From a virus: a stretch of DNA of 64,000 bases. This document shows, one piece after another, positions 1-10,005 of this stretch. The stretch's first letter is position 1, and every line of letters starts with the position of its first letter. The notes beneath the pieces are model-generated. The model ran no database searches and had not been told where the DNA came from. It saw only the letters and a program-made list of their open reading frames with translations. The DNA lies in IMG/VR virus record IMGVR_UViG_3300010160_000035, positions 1 to 64,000 of that record, one strand, 5' to 3'. The translations under genes were made by a program, and so were the position numbers.

Positions 1-1
1 C

Positions 2-2947
2 TCTAATAATACTACTAGTAAAACAGCTACTACATTTAAAGAAGCTAAAGAAAATCTTATAGAGCAAAGAAAAACTAATAAAGATAGAATTAATCAAATT
101 AACAATAGACTTGGTTCAGTTTATCAATTTTCTAAAAAAGAGGCTCTTGAAAAAGGAGTATACATTGAAAACTTTAAAGAGCTTGAAGCTGAAAGAAAAT
201 CTTTACAAGAAAAAAATGCTTTAATTAAAAAGCAAATTGAAGATTTTTACAATGCTACACAAGAAACTAAAGATTTAGAAGCTAAAAGAAAGTCTGCAAT
301 TAAAGCAATTAGAACTAGAAAAACTAATATTAAAGAAGCATATAGACAAGAATTTGAAGCTACACCAGTTGACAAAATTAATACTAAAGAAGCATTAGAT
401 AATCATTTCTTAGATGTTGAAATTCAAATGTTATTGCATCCATCACAGCTTAAGAATCTTTATTCTCCTGTAGCAGATACTCCTTTAGCATCAAGTAAAA
501 AAGACCACTTGACAATAGAAGATAAAGCTGGTGTACCAATGACTAAGTTATATAATTTAGGATACAATGTACTAGCATCTATTAGGTTTGTATCAGGTAA
601 AGCAGGTGTAGGTCAGTTAGCTACTTGGATTAATTTTACTGACTTGGCACAAAGACATGGATTAAAACTAAATTCTAATTATCCAAATATAGAAATTAAC
701 ATAGAAGGATTTGAAGGCAGTCTTGACTTAGGTAATAATTTAGATGCTACTGGAGAATCTATCTCTATTGTATTATCAGCATTACTAACATCACAAGTGG
801 ATATAGTAAGAGACCCTTATGCAGAAGCTTTAAACATTATTAATCAAACATTAGATACTATTGCCTATATGGTTGTTAGAGGTATTCCTGCAGCAACTAT
901 TATAGATATAATGAAATACCCATACATTTCTGAGTTCTTAAAGCAAGAAAGAATTAATCAATCTATGATTGTAAAATCTACTGGTAGAGCTACAGCAAGC
1001 AATCCAAAAGGTCTTCAATTAAGTAATGAAGCTTTAACAACACAATTCTTACCTGTTTCTTTTGAACCTAAGAAGGTAACAATGGAACAGATTAAAAGTA
1101 AAAACCCTGATATTAAATACAGTGTCCTTGCAATGTTTTTGAATTTAAGAACACAAGCTAGAGATGTTAATAAGGTTAAAAGATATTATTCTCCTGATAC
1201 AAAATACTTAAAAGATAGAAATGCAGTTAATGCACTTGGTGATTTATTTAATGACATTAATAATCCAGAAGTAAAGTCTATTGTAACATTAGAAGAGCAA
1301 GATAAATTAATTACAAATGATTCTTTATTACAAGGATTCCATGAAGGAAGACAGCTTTATGATAAATTATATAACAAGTATTTTTTCTTAGACAGTATTA
1401 AAGAATACCAATTATTTAAAAGAATTATATCTCAGCAGTTAAGATTAAATACTGATGATAAAATCAAATTCTATGAATCAATAGACCAAAACTTAATTAC
1501 CTATTTATTACAAAGACACTCAACATACATTAATGAATCAGGATTAACTTTTGACAAGGTTATGAAAGGTAAAGGTTCTACAGCTAATCTAATAGCTGAC
1601 CTTAGAGAGGATCCTGACTTTGCAGATAATTTATTTGTTAAAAACTTACTTGCTTTAGTAAACAACAGAGGTACAGGTATTGATAACTTTAGGTCTTTTA
1701 AAGGTAAGGGTACTACATCATTTATTAATGAACAAGCAGACTCTTTTGATGAACTAAGAAAAGCAGATCCTACAAAAGCAGCTATACTAGTTATAACAAA
1801 TGCTTTCCAATCAGGTACTTATAATTCAATATTCCAATTAAATAAGTTTTTACCTTATGACTTACAAAAGATATTTCTTTCAGATTTAAGTCAGATTGTA
1901 ACTAAGATGTTAGCAAGTGATTCTATAACAGCAACTCAGATTAATGAATTTATGCATAAGTATTTACTATCTCATACTGAGTATATACCTGAGACTTGGA
2001 AGTTTTCACCTAAATTTATTAAAGAAGCCACTAAGATATTTCCTTATGCTAAAAACAACAAGGGTATTATTTTCTTAGTAAATAAAGGTGTAATAACAGA
2101 TATTAAAGTAGATACTATAGGTAACTATCAAGGTATTGATTACAATAAAAAAGTACCTCTTACAGATAACTTTAATGATGTTACTGTAACAGAATCTGAA
2201 GATGTAACATCTACTGAAAAAATGACTATAGAATCATTAAATATTGATTATAGTCAAGAAGTTAATGTGTATGCAGGTACAAATGAAAATACTAGTTTAA
2301 GTAATTTTTCTTCTGACAAACCTGTTACTGTTAGTGGACAAAAGTTTGATACTGTAGAAGGATATTTCCAAGCAAGAAAAATGGATTATTCTAGTGAATA
2401 TTATCAAAGTAATATTCCAGGCAATGTAGAAATGTCTTTAGCTAAATTAGAAAGATTTAAAAGAGCTAAAGGTTCTAATGCTAGATTAATGGGTAAAGAA
2501 CTAAAAGGACTTAAAGTTAGTGACTGGGATGTTGCAGCTACTGATATTTTAAAAGAAGGTATGTTGCAATCATTTTTGCAAAATCCACAAGCAGCTGCTG
2601 AACTACTAGCTACTGGCAATGCACTACTTACACATAAAAATGAAAGAGGTGTTGAACAAGATAATGGTAGATTTTCAAAATTGCTAATGGAGATTAGAGA
2701 ACAGCTATATCAAATGACTTTGCAAAAGCAAGAAGAAATGCCTACCTTTGAAGAAAAAGAAGAAAAGAATCCACATGAAGTTAAACAAGGTGTAGATCCT
2801 GTTTACCAAGATTTAGCTGATAAAATTGATATTGAAAAATTTGATGCTTTCTTCCCAGACTATACAGAGCTAAGTATTGATGAAAAAATAAATATGCTTA
2901 AAGCAGCAAGTGAAGAAGAAATAAAAATAGTTTGTAGAATACTATGA
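2..2947 (+). CDS. Giant late (probably virion) protein with C-terminal NADAR domain, 5'-truncated
   Basis: The reading frame is open from base 2, so the gene starts before the window and the Met at 428 is internal. The first ~140 visible codons are Lys/Glu-rich and look like coiled coil. A helical region of no recognised family follows. At about 2261-2715 lies a NADAR (YbiA/DUF1768-like) domain: SLSNFSS, then TVEGYFQARK, a WD pair and LLATGNALL with a following DNGRF. NADAR domains bind or hydrolyse ADP-ribose conjugates, including ADP-ribosylated DNA bases. The last ~60 residues are acidic. Its stop overlaps the next start (ATGA at 2944). By analogy with crAss-like phages, giant proteins at the end of the late operon are often packaged and ejected with DNA; that role is inferred. 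Confidence 0.8.
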   Translation, partial: SNNTTSKTATTFKEAKENLIEQRKTNKDRINQINNRLGSVYQFSKKEALEKGVYIENFKELEAERKSLQEKNALIKKQIEDFYNATQETKDLEAKRKSAIKAIRTRKTNIKEAYRQEFEATPVDKINTKEALDNHFLDVEIQMLLHPSQLKNLYSPVADTPLASSKKDHLTIEDKAGVPMTKLYNLGYNVLASIRFVSGKAGVGQLATWINFTDLAQRHGLKLNSNYPNIEINIEGFEGSLDLGNNLDATGESISIVLSALLTSQVDIVRDPYAEALNIINQTLDTIAYMVVRGIPAATIIDIMKYPYISEFLKQERINQSMIVKSTGRATASNPKGLQLSNEALTTQFLPVSFEPKKVTMEQIKSKNPDIKYSVLAMFLNLRTQARDVNKVKRYYSPDTKYLKDRNAVNALGDLFNDINNPEVKSIVTLEEQDKLITNDSLLQGFHEGRQLYDKLYNKYFFLDSIKEYQLFKRIISQQLRLNTDDKIKFYESIDQNLITYLLQRHSTYINESGLTFDKVMKGKGSTANLIADLREDPDFADNLFVKNLLALVNNRGTGIDNFRSFKGKGTTSFINEQADSFDELRKADPTKAAILVITNAFQSGTYNSIFQLNKFLPYDLQKIFLSDLSQIVTKMLASDSITATQINEFMHKYLLSHTEYIPETWKFSPKFIKEATKIFPYAKNNKGIIFLVNKGVITDIKVDTIGNYQGIDYNKKVPLTDNFNDVTVTESEDVTSTEKMTIESLNIDYSQEVNVYAGTNENTSLSNFSSDKPVTVSGQKFDTVEGYFQARKMDYSSEYYQSNIPGNVEMSLAKLERFKRAKGSNARLMGKELKGLKVSDWDVAATDILKEGMLQSFLQNPQAAAELLATGNALLTHKNERGVEQDNGRFSKLLMEIREQLYQMTLQKQEEMPTFEEKEEKNPHEVKQGVDPVYQDLADKIDIEKFDAFFPDYTELSIDEKINMLKAASEEEIKIVCRIL

Positions 2948-5900
2948 AAAAGAATTGTGATACAAATACCCCAGGAACTGTAGTTGCTGACAAAATAAAA
3001 AACCACCAAGTTGCTGACTTATTTCCAGGAAAATGTGAAACTCAGCAAGAAGGTATTAATAGACTTGAATTTTCTAATAATATTCTTGAAGTAAAAACTT
3101 TTGAAGGTAACAGAGGTTATGGTGTTGTAGGAGTTTCTGCTAAAGAATTCATGACTAAAAAAACATTTACTTCTGAATCTAAAGAAGCATTTGAAGAAAA
3201 GATGGGTCCAGCTAAAGCAGTTGAATTAAATACAGCTGTTACATCTATATTACAAAGAGACCTTGGTACTTACATCCATCTTGAAATGGAGAACTTAATT
3301 AATATTTTATGTACTACTGAGTACAAAGACAAAGTATTAATAAGAGCAGGTAACTATAAATCATTAGCAGATTTAAGAGCAGCTAGTAAACTGTCTGAAG
3401 ATAATTTTAATGTATTATACAAGACAGCTAAAAAGCTAATTGAATCAGGTATTACTGAGCAAAAAAAGAAAGACCCTATGGGTAAAGTCTACATTACAGC
3501 AGAGCAAAGATTACTTGCATCTAGTTCATTAGGTGGAACTTCAGATTTAATATTTTTATACTCAGATGTTACAACAGATAACTTTGACTATAAAACAATG
3601 ACTACTAAATATGGTGATATTAGATTTGAAAGAAATAGAGCAAAAATTGTAAACCCAAGTTGGATTCCTTTTTATAAATATGAAGATTGGAACTTACAAC
3701 TACCTAAAACTACATTTGCATTAGAAAAGATTATTGGTGTAAAACAAAATAATAAATGTAGAATTATTCCAATAGCAATGATTTTGGAATATAAAGATGG
3801 AAATCCTACTGGTAAAATAAATCAAATAGAGACATTTGTATCAGCTAAAGATTATTTACAGCAAATACCTATTCAAGAAAAAACAGGTATTGGTAGTTTA
3901 GATGAAGGTATTGAAAAATTAAGCAGACTTAAAGAAAATTACATATATGAATTAGGTCAAGGTATTTCTCGTGAAAGAAAAGAGTTTTTAAAAACTAGAA
4001 TTGACAGACAGACTAGAGCTATTAATGCAATTATTGTAGATCAAGATATATCTAATCTTATAGATGACTACACAGCAGTAGTTAAAAAATATGCTGATGT
4101 AGAAAGTAAAGACTATGCTGTATTAAAGAATATAAAATCAGAAACTGTAGAAGATAAAGTAAACTCTAATTATTTATCATTAGAAGAGCATAGAGATTTA
4201 CTTAAAGAGTTAGGATTGATATCTTCTATTATAGCAGGTTCATATGAATTCTATGATAGAATGGGTATTGATGAAACTGAGTATATTAAATATAAAAGCA
4301 GGTTAAGAATTCTTCAAAATCAAATACTTGTATTAAATGAGCAATTGCAAAATGAATTATTTGCAAGAATTAGTTTAAGTAAAACAGATATAACTGAAAT
4401 AAAAAGTTCTTTTACAGTTAAGACAGTAGACCAAATGTTTAATACTTTTGGTGAAATACAACACCCTGTATTTAGAGAAGCATTTAGGAAAAAAAGTATG
4501 GCTGAATCAGAAGCTAAACTTAAAACACAAAAATTTAAAGAGAAATTAGAAGAGGTTGCTGTTGAATTAGAGAAATGGGGTAAAGCTAATGGACTAGGAT
4601 TATTTGGTGCATATGACAAGTTGATTAATAAATCAACAGGTAATATATATGCTAAGAATAATGCAGAATTTACAAAAAAGCTAAAAGAAGCACAAGAGAA
4701 AAAAGATGCTACTTTTGTAGATAAATATTTTAAACCCAAAGACAATGCTAAAGCAGAACTTACTAAGTTTATTTTAAGAGTTGTTGAAAAAAGTGGATTA
4801 GTACCAGGTAAAGATGATAATAGGATTAATCAGATTTTAGAAGATAATACAGTAGATAACTATAAGTTTAGTGATAAATTCTTTTTTAAATATTATGAAT
4901 TAAAACCACAATATGTAACTTCATTATCTTCTGAAATATATTCTAAAGAGTATATTGAAATTCAAAGAACACCAGCAATAAAAAATTATTATGATTTTTG
5001 GATTAAAACTATGCAGGAGTTTAGAGAGATTACAGATATGGCTAATGACTATACTGCATTGCCTGATAACTTTATCCCTAATTTTAGAGCTGGTCTTATT
5101 GAACAAATGTTTCAAGGTGGATTACCATCTGCAGCATGGGAATCATTCATAGGTATATTTAGACAACAATCTGATGATGTTGAGTTTGGTTATATGACTG
5201 AACTTGCTAAAAAGAAAGATATAGATACTGGTGAGATACTACATGAGATTCCTTTATTTGGTCTTTACCCTATTTACAATAAGCAAAATGTAATAGACAA
5301 CAGTCTTAAGTCTTATGATTTAAATAGAGTGTTATACACATTTGCAGATATAGCTTACAACTATGAGGGTCTAAAAAAAATAGAAGCTGAAATCACTGTT
5401 TTAGGTGATATGATAGCAACTTTTGATATCACTAAAAAAGATTCAAATGGTAAAATTATTAAATCTATTGGTGGAGCTTACAGTAAATTAACAGGTAAAC
5501 AGTTAACAGAGTATCAGACATATCTTAATACAATTAAATTTCATGTCTACGGTATTAAAGAGCAAGGAGACATATTAGATAAAAATGCTACTAAAGTAGT
5601 AAATAAACTTAATGACCTTCAAAGAGCATCTAAAATGATGTTTGAACCTGTAATACAAGTATCAGCATCGTTAGCATCTAAAGTAATGTCTTACTATGAA
5701 GGTGTAAAAGGATTTTACTATACAAGAGGTCAAATGTTTGAAAGTGAAAAAATGCTAGCTTCTGTATTTACAGAAAATGGTAAACTTGCTTCTGCTTTAT
5801 TACAATACTTTGAGTTTTCAGATAAAAATATTGGTGTTAGAGCTAATGAATTGCCTAGTAATTTTCTTGTCAGACTTGCTAATAAAGGAATAGGGTACCT

Positions 5901-6939
5901 TGGATTTAGAAAAGGTTCTGAGTGGATAGATAACAGTATTGGATTATCTATGTTACAAAATTATGGTATAGATGAAAATGGTAAATTTAAAAGATTAAAA
6001 ATGTTACCCAAAGGCTCTAAATCTTTATTACAAAGAGCATCATTAAAAGATGGTAAGCTTGAAATTGAAGGTATGACATTAGATGTGTATAATGATTTTT
6101 CACAAGCAGTAAAAAAAGTATCTAGAAGTATTAAAGGTGAACTTAGTGATAAAGATCAAAGAGCAATTAATTATACAATGCTAGGTAAACTAGCAATGAC
6201 TTACAAAAACTGGTTACCAGATTTGTGGAAAGAGCATATGGGTAGTGTGCAGTATAATAATTATACAGATGCTGTAGTTATTGGTAGGTTTAATGCTATC
6301 TATCAAAACCTTAAAACAGATGAAAGTAAGAAATTTTTATTGTTAAATCAAGCTGCTTGGATAGGATTAGGTAAAATACTATTAGATATACCATTAGCAT
6401 TAATACCAAAAGTAGGATTTAAATTCTCAAAAACTAATGAAGCAAGAGCTAGAGCATTGTTTGAGCAGTTTAAACAAAATAACCCTAATGATAAAAGAAT
6501 TCAAGAATATTCATTTGAAGAATTTTTAGATTACTATGATGGTCAGATAAGAGCAGGTATACAAGAATTGTCAATATACTTAGCATTAATTGGTCTTGTA
6601 CTTTTAGTAGGTGGAGATTGGGATGATGATGGTAAAGCTGATTATCAACAGTATTTAGCATTAAGTTTAACCTATAAAGTTATAAACAGAATGAGAAGAG
6701 AGTTAGGATTTTTCTTAGGTTCTGAAGGTATTGATATTGCTTTAAACACAACTATTCCAGTAACATCTATAGGTCTTGATTTAAAAAGAAGTTTATTAAA
6801 CTTTGTACAAGAAGCTTATGATGATATATATGATATAGATAATCCTTATGATCAATCTGGATATCTACATCATATGTCTAAAATTACACCTCTTGTTAAT
6901 CCTATTAGAAAAGCTTTAGATTTAAAGAGAGAATCATAA
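2944..6939 (+). CDS. Giant late (probably virion) protein with RecB-like PD-(D/E)XK nuclease motifs
   Basis: This 1331-aa protein is coupled to the upstream gene by an ATGA overlap. Near residues 108-117 it has GTYIHLEME, resembling the G-x-x-x-H-x-x-x-E motif of RecB/Cas4-type nucleases. About 90 residues later comes GGTSDLIF and then FDYKT, matching the D...D/E-x-K metal site (about residues 199-217). The middle is long, helical and unrecognised. Near residue 1205-1225 is a hydrophobic segment followed by DWDDDGKAD, a possible calcium-binding loop. The product may act on host or phage DNA during entry, or in packaging; this is inference. It ends the rightward late operon, just before the terminator that faces the leftward block. 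Confidence 0.8.
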   Translation: MKKNCDTNTPGTVVADKIKNHQVADLFPGKCETQQEGINRLEFSNNILEVKTFEGNRGYGVVGVSAKEFMTKKTFTSESKEAFEEKMGPAKAVELNTAVTSILQRDLGTYIHLEMENLINILCTTEYKDKVLIRAGNYKSLADLRAASKLSEDNFNVLYKTAKKLIESGITEQKKKDPMGKVYITAEQRLLASSSLGGTSDLIFLYSDVTTDNFDYKTMTTKYGDIRFERNRAKIVNPSWIPFYKYEDWNLQLPKTTFALEKIIGVKQNNKCRIIPIAMILEYKDGNPTGKINQIETFVSAKDYLQQIPIQEKTGIGSLDEGIEKLSRLKENYIYELGQGISRERKEFLKTRIDRQTRAINAIIVDQDISNLIDDYTAVVKKYADVESKDYAVLKNIKSETVEDKVNSNYLSLEEHRDLLKELGLISSIIAGSYEFYDRMGIDETEYIKYKSRLRILQNQILVLNEQLQNELFARISLSKTDITEIKSSFTVKTVDQMFNTFGEIQHPVFREAFRKKSMAESEAKLKTQKFKEKLEEVAVELEKWGKANGLGLFGAYDKLINKSTGNIYAKNNAEFTKKLKEAQEKKDATFVDKYFKPKDNAKAELTKFILRVVEKSGLVPGKDDNRINQILEDNTVDNYKFSDKFFFKYYELKPQYVTSLSSEIYSKEYIEIQRTPAIKNYYDFWIKTMQEFREITDMANDYTALPDNFIPNFRAGLIEQMFQGGLPSAAWESFIGIFRQQSDDVEFGYMTELAKKKDIDTGEILHEIPLFGLYPIYNKQNVIDNSLKSYDLNRVLYTFADIAYNYEGLKKIEAEITVLGDMIATFDITKKDSNGKIIKSIGGAYSKLTGKQLTEYQTYLNTIKFHVYGIKEQGDILDKNATKVVNKLNDLQRASKMMFEPVIQVSASLASKVMSYYEGVKGFYYTRGQMFESEKMLASVFTENGKLASALLQYFEFSDKNIGVRANELPSNFLVRLANKGIGYLGFRKGSEWIDNSIGLSMLQNYGIDENGKFKRLKMLPKGSKSLLQRASLKDGKLEIEGMTLDVYNDFSQAVKKVSRSIKGELSDKDQRAINYTMLGKLAMTYKNWLPDLWKEHMGSVQYNNYTDAVVIGRFNAIYQNLKTDESKKFLLLNQAAWIGLGKILLDIPLALIPKVGFKFSKTNEARARALFEQFKQNNPNDKRIQEYSFEEFLDYYDGQIRAGIQELSIYLALIGLVLLVGGDWDDDGKADYQQYLALSLTYKVINRMRRELGFFLGSEGIDIALNTTIPVTSIGLDLKRSLLNFVQEAYDDIYDIDNPYDQSGYLHHMSKITPLVNPIRKALDLKRES

Positions 6940-6948
6940 CGAGGGTCT

Positions 6949-6971
6949 AAAAAAAAGGGGGCAAAGCCCCC
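6949..6971 (-). terminator. Intrinsic terminator of the leftward operon, between convergent genes
   Basis: GGGGGC (6957-6962) pairs with GCCCCC (6966-6971) around an AAA loop. Read on the minus strand the stem is followed by a run of eight U (complement of 6949-6956), a textbook Rho-independent terminator ending the long leftward transcript. On the plus strand the tail is less U-rich, so rightward termination would be weaker. Confidence 0.9.
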
Positions 6972-6977
6972 TCTAAT

Positions 6978-7202
6978 TTAATCTAATGAAACTCCATAAT
7001 CATTTAGTAACTCATGGAGCATATCTCTAGCATCTTGATAAGCAGTAGCTGAACTGTCATCTAATGTAGTATCATACTTAAGTTTACCTCTTAGCTTTTG
7101 ATTTAAATCCCAAAGAACCGCTTTATAATCTCCTGCATGTACTGCATCATGAAATTCTACTTGTTCTTCAGGTAAAGTAAATGTTATAGTAGCCTTTGCC
7201 AT
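6978..7202 (-). CDS. Small conserved-type phage protein next to ribonucleotide reductase
   Basis: This 74-aa protein begins MAKATITFTLPEEQ. The frame is open to 7265, but a start there would overlap the upstream gene by 62 bases, while the ATG at 7202 sits just past that gene's stop at 7204. The LPEEQ-x-EF ... WDLxQxLR pattern resembles short conserved proteins encoded near nucleotide-metabolism genes in many phages (from memory). Its function is unknown. It is the last gene before the leftward terminator. Confidence 0.75.
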   Translation of the reverse strand: MAKATITFTLPEEQVEFHDAVHAGDYKAVLWDLNQKLRGKLKYDTTLDDSSATAYQDARDMLHELLNDYGVSLD

Positions 7203-7203
7203 G

Positions 7204-7542
7204 TTATTTAATTTTAAAAAACCATTTAACAATCTTAGGTAGTTTAGATAGTTGCTCATAAGCACTCTTTAGATTATAATCTAAATTATTATGTAAAGTT
7301 CTTATTCTAACATTATCAGCTTTTAGTTCCATTACTTGCTTAGAGTAATCTTTAATTTTAACATTAAGTTCTTCTAGCATTCTCTCATTAGCACTAAGAC
7401 CATTCTGTAATGAAATAATCTGAGATACTTTCTCATTAATCAATTCAGACTGTTTGTCAATTACTGGTGATGTTATACTAACATCTGCTACTAATGCATC
7501 TACTTGAGGCTTACGTGCTCTTCTTCTTGGTTTATTTTCCAT
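7204..7542 (-). CDS. Small coiled-coil protein, unknown function
   Basis: This 112-aa protein has a basic N-terminus (NKPRRRARKPQ) and then heptad-like Leu/Ile/Glu/Lys spacing over most of its length, so it is probably a coiled coil. It ends with a basic hydrophobic segment (KIVKWFFKIK) that could touch membrane or nucleic acid. It lies between the ribonucleotide reductase gene and the 74-aa gene in one leftward operon. I do not recognise a family. Confidence 0.7.
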   Translation of the reverse strand: MENKPRRRARKPQVDALVADVSITSPVIDKQSELINEKVSQIISLQNGLSANERMLEELNVKIKDYSKQVMELKADNVRIRTLHNNLDYNLKSAYEQLSKLPKIVKWFFKIK

Positions 7543-7564
7543 TGCTTATTTATTTGTTTGTTGT

Positions 7565-9457
7565 TTATAAAGTTGTTATTTCACAGGCACCACCTGCACA
7601 AGCAGCTTGGTCTACTAAGTTAGTAATATCATCTTCTTCTGTAACTAAAGATAGGTCAATAGATGTTAATTGACCTACAAGATTGTTGTATTGTTGTTCT
7701 GTAATATCTTCAAAAGGTGCTTGACTATAGCTACCACCATCAAATGGAAGACAGCTTAATCCATTGTAGTACTCTTTATTTTCCCACATCCATTCTCCAA
7801 CTACTTCCCACTCATCTTTTTCAACATCTGTATGATCAAAATACATTCTACTTTTATCAATAGAGATAGTAGCAGATACATTATGTGTGTTATCTCCGTG
7901 TATATGTCCAGGTTTTATCCATTTCATGGACACGTTCTTAACTCTCTCTAATGTATGAATAGCAGTCTCAGTTCTTATTACAGAACCAGCAGGTGCTTTA
8001 ATAGGAATCTCAACTACTGCAGAATTAGGAATTAATAAATGGTCTTTAACTAGACTAGGGTGGTTTTGATTAAGATACTTATAAAGGTCTTCTGACTTAG
8101 ACATTTGCATTCTTCTAATATAGAAGTCATTATGCCAAGCATGAATACCTGATGCAGTACCTAATACACAGCTTGTAGTACCTGATGGCTTAACACAAGT
8201 AATTCTAGCTGCTCTATTAATACCTAAAGTTTGAGATAACTCAATATTAGTAAGATAAGCTATGTTAGCTGCTTCTGTAAGGTTATACTTAAATACCTCC
8301 ATGCTAGCAATACCAGTCATACCAATACCAACTAGAGCATCTTTCTCAGTAGTCTTTTTCCAAATAGGTCTTAGATAATGAAAATCAGTAAATCCTGCTT
8401 GTAAAGTACCAAAGAATGCTGCTGCAGTTACTCTATGATTTAAATCTTGTTGTGATTCAACATCACTTACATTAACTTCACATAGATTACAAAACTGATA
8501 AGGTCTTAATGCAATCTCACAGCAAGGATTAGTACCCCAATCTGGATTATTAGTAAAGTAAATACCAGGTTCACCAGCATTACTTAATTCAATCTTTCTC
8601 CATAAGTCTAAGAAAAACTCTTTAGTTATTCTGTGTCTTACAAGTACAGCAGAGTTATTAGCTCTACCTCTTTGTGGATTAAGTTCCCACCAATTACCAA
8701 ACTTACAAGTTAGCATTGATTCATCATCAGCACTAAACAAGCTAATCAAAGCTGCTCTTCTAATACCACCTGCAAGAACTGCATCTGCAATATGACAAAC
8801 TATATCATGAACTTCAACAGAAGATAGCTTTTGACCATTCTCTTTTCTTTCAAGGATTTGTTCTAATTCAAATAAGCATTTCTTAAGCGGCTCAGGTCCT
8901 GGTGCTTTACCACCAGCAGTAATTAATCTTGCACCTTTGTGTCTAATATCACTAAAGTCAAATCTAGGTTTAGTATTTCTAAAACCAAGATAACTTCCAA
9001 TCATATGCTTAACAGCATCAGCCCAACCTTCAATACTATCACCTACTAAGAACTTTTGTTCTTTAACAGGCTTATTAATTTCAGGTAGTTTCTCAATGTG
9101 TTTAAACTGTACAGAGTAACCTACTCCTGTACCACCAAGTAGTAAGAACATAATCTCACCAAAGGCTCTGTAGTCATCAATAGGTAAATAGCAACAGTTG
9201 TAGATTCTAGCTTCATTCTTTTGAATAGCAGGACCTGCAAACTGCAATGCTCTCATAGATGGTAATACCTTTTTATCAAAAATAAGCTGACCATGATTCA
9301 TAATATCATTAGCAAGGGCAGGATATTTATCTACCATCATCTGTAAGTATCTTACAATGATTTCATTATATGTTTCTCGTCTTTTTTGTTGTGGTAAGTA
9401 TTTAGCATACTTATTAAAGACTACCACGTTAGATAGTGTTTCTAATCCAATTTCCAT
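7565..9457 (-). CDS. nrdJ: Class II (adenosylcobalamin-dependent) ribonucleotide reductase, monomeric type
   Basis: The enzyme reduces ribonucleotides to deoxyribonucleotides with a cobalamin-generated thiyl radical and so supplies dNTPs for phage replication. It has the N-x-C-x-E radical loop (NPCCEIAL, about residue 307) followed by FCNLCEVN, the partner cysteine in NCCYLP (about residue 87), and a C-terminal C-x4-C shuttle (CAGGAC) five residues from the end. These match the monomeric Lactobacillus-type class II family. Length is 630 aa. The frame is open to 9511, but that start lies inside a terminator-like hairpin, so the ATG at 9457 is preferred. No NrdB-like partner was seen, which fits class II. 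The phage then depends on host cobalamin. Confidence 0.95.
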   Translation of the reverse strand: MEIGLETLSNVVVFNKYAKYLPQQKRRETYNEIIVRYLQMMVDKYPALANDIMNHGQLIFDKKVLPSMRALQFAGPAIQKNEARIYNCCYLPIDDYRAFGEIMFLLLGGTGVGYSVQFKHIEKLPEINKPVKEQKFLVGDSIEGWADAVKHMIGSYLGFRNTKPRFDFSDIRHKGARLITAGGKAPGPEPLKKCLFELEQILERKENGQKLSSVEVHDIVCHIADAVLAGGIRRAALISLFSADDESMLTCKFGNWWELNPQRGRANNSAVLVRHRITKEFFLDLWRKIELSNAGEPGIYFTNNPDWGTNPCCEIALRPYQFCNLCEVNVSDVESQQDLNHRVTAAAFFGTLQAGFTDFHYLRPIWKKTTEKDALVGIGMTGIASMEVFKYNLTEAANIAYLTNIELSQTLGINRAARITCVKPSGTTSCVLGTASGIHAWHNDFYIRRMQMSKSEDLYKYLNQNHPSLVKDHLLIPNSAVVEIPIKAPAGSVIRTETAIHTLERVKNVSMKWIKPGHIHGDNTHNVSATISIDKSRMYFDHTDVEKDEWEVVGEWMWENKEYYNGLSCLPFDGGSYSQAPFEDITEQQYNNLVGQLTSIDLSLVTEEDDITNLVDQAACAGGACEITTL

Positions 9458-9494
9458 TTTTAAATTTTTAAGGGGTGGCAAATATAATAATAAA

Positions 9495-9532
9495 ACCCAC
9501 ACACCAAACATTTGATTGTCTGATATGTGGGT
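9495..9532 (-). terminator. Possible terminator between HNH gene and nrdJ
   Basis: ACCCACA (9495-9501) pairs with TGTGGGT (9526-9532) around a 24-base loop. On the minus strand the stem is followed by TTTATTATTATA. The loop is long, so partial termination or a processing signal is also possible. The hairpin overlaps the upstream alternative start of nrdJ and argues against it. Confidence 0.45.
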
Positions 9533-9543
9533 ATTTTTTATTA

Positions 9544-10005
9544 TTACAAGCTCATTGGTAAATCATGTTCTGTTGCTAAATAGCATATAGCATTTTTAAA
9601 AGAATTAATGTTTTCATTCATCATACCAATTGCAGTATTACAATTAGAACATAATAGCCCTCTTACTTTTCCAGTAGTATGACAATGGTCTATAACTAAT
9701 CTGTCTTTAAAGTATAAACTATCAGATTCAAATTGTTTTTCACAAATTAAACATTTACCTTCTTGAAGCCTAAAAAGCTCATTATATTGATTAATATCAA
9801 TTTTATAACATCTTTTAAAATGCCTGTTTCTGCTTTTTTCAGTGCTATAAGTTTTTTTAGAATCTTTCCTCAAACAAATAGAACACCTACTTCTAAATAA
9901 TCTTTTTCTACCTATTTGGTTTACTTTTCCATATTCAGAGTTAGGTTTTTCTATATTACATGAACTACATTTATGTAAATAATCTAAATCATTTACATCT
10001 TTCAT
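9544..10005 (-). CDS. HNH endonuclease, recombination endonuclease VII type
   Basis: This 153-aa protein has an N-terminal zinc-ribbon-like part (CSSC ... CSIC), then YNELFRLQEGKCLICEKQF and the HNH core VIDHCHTTGKVRGLLCSNCN, as in endonuclease VII-like HNH enzymes. These cut branched DNA or act as free-standing homing endonucleases. The ATG at 10005 overlaps the stop of the upstream phosphoesterase gene (ATGA at 10002-10005); an upstream in-frame Met at 10053 would overlap far more. Its last residues (LPMSL) resemble the end of the upstream protein (IPMAL), which may be a trace of insertion. Confidence 0.85.
   Translation of the reverse strand: MKDVNDLDYLHKCSSCNIEKPNSEYGKVNQIGRKRLFRSRCSICLRKDSKKTYSTEKSRNRHFKRCYKIDINQYNELFRLQEGKCLICEKQFESDSLYFKDRLVIDHCHTTGKVRGLLCSNCNTAIGMMNENINSFKNAICYLATEHDLPMSL

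Noticed and set aside
2944-6939. RNA polymerase subunit in the giant protein
   Set aside because: Giant late proteins of Crassvirales are often RNA polymerases, but I saw no DxDxD catalytic loop in either giant protein here.
7203-7265. Longer start of the 74-aa gene
   Set aside because: It would overlap the upstream coding region by 62 bases, while the ATG at 7202 is ideally placed.
9458-9511. Longer start of nrdJ
   Set aside because: It lies in a terminator-like hairpin and adds a hydrophobic stretch that is not part of the family.
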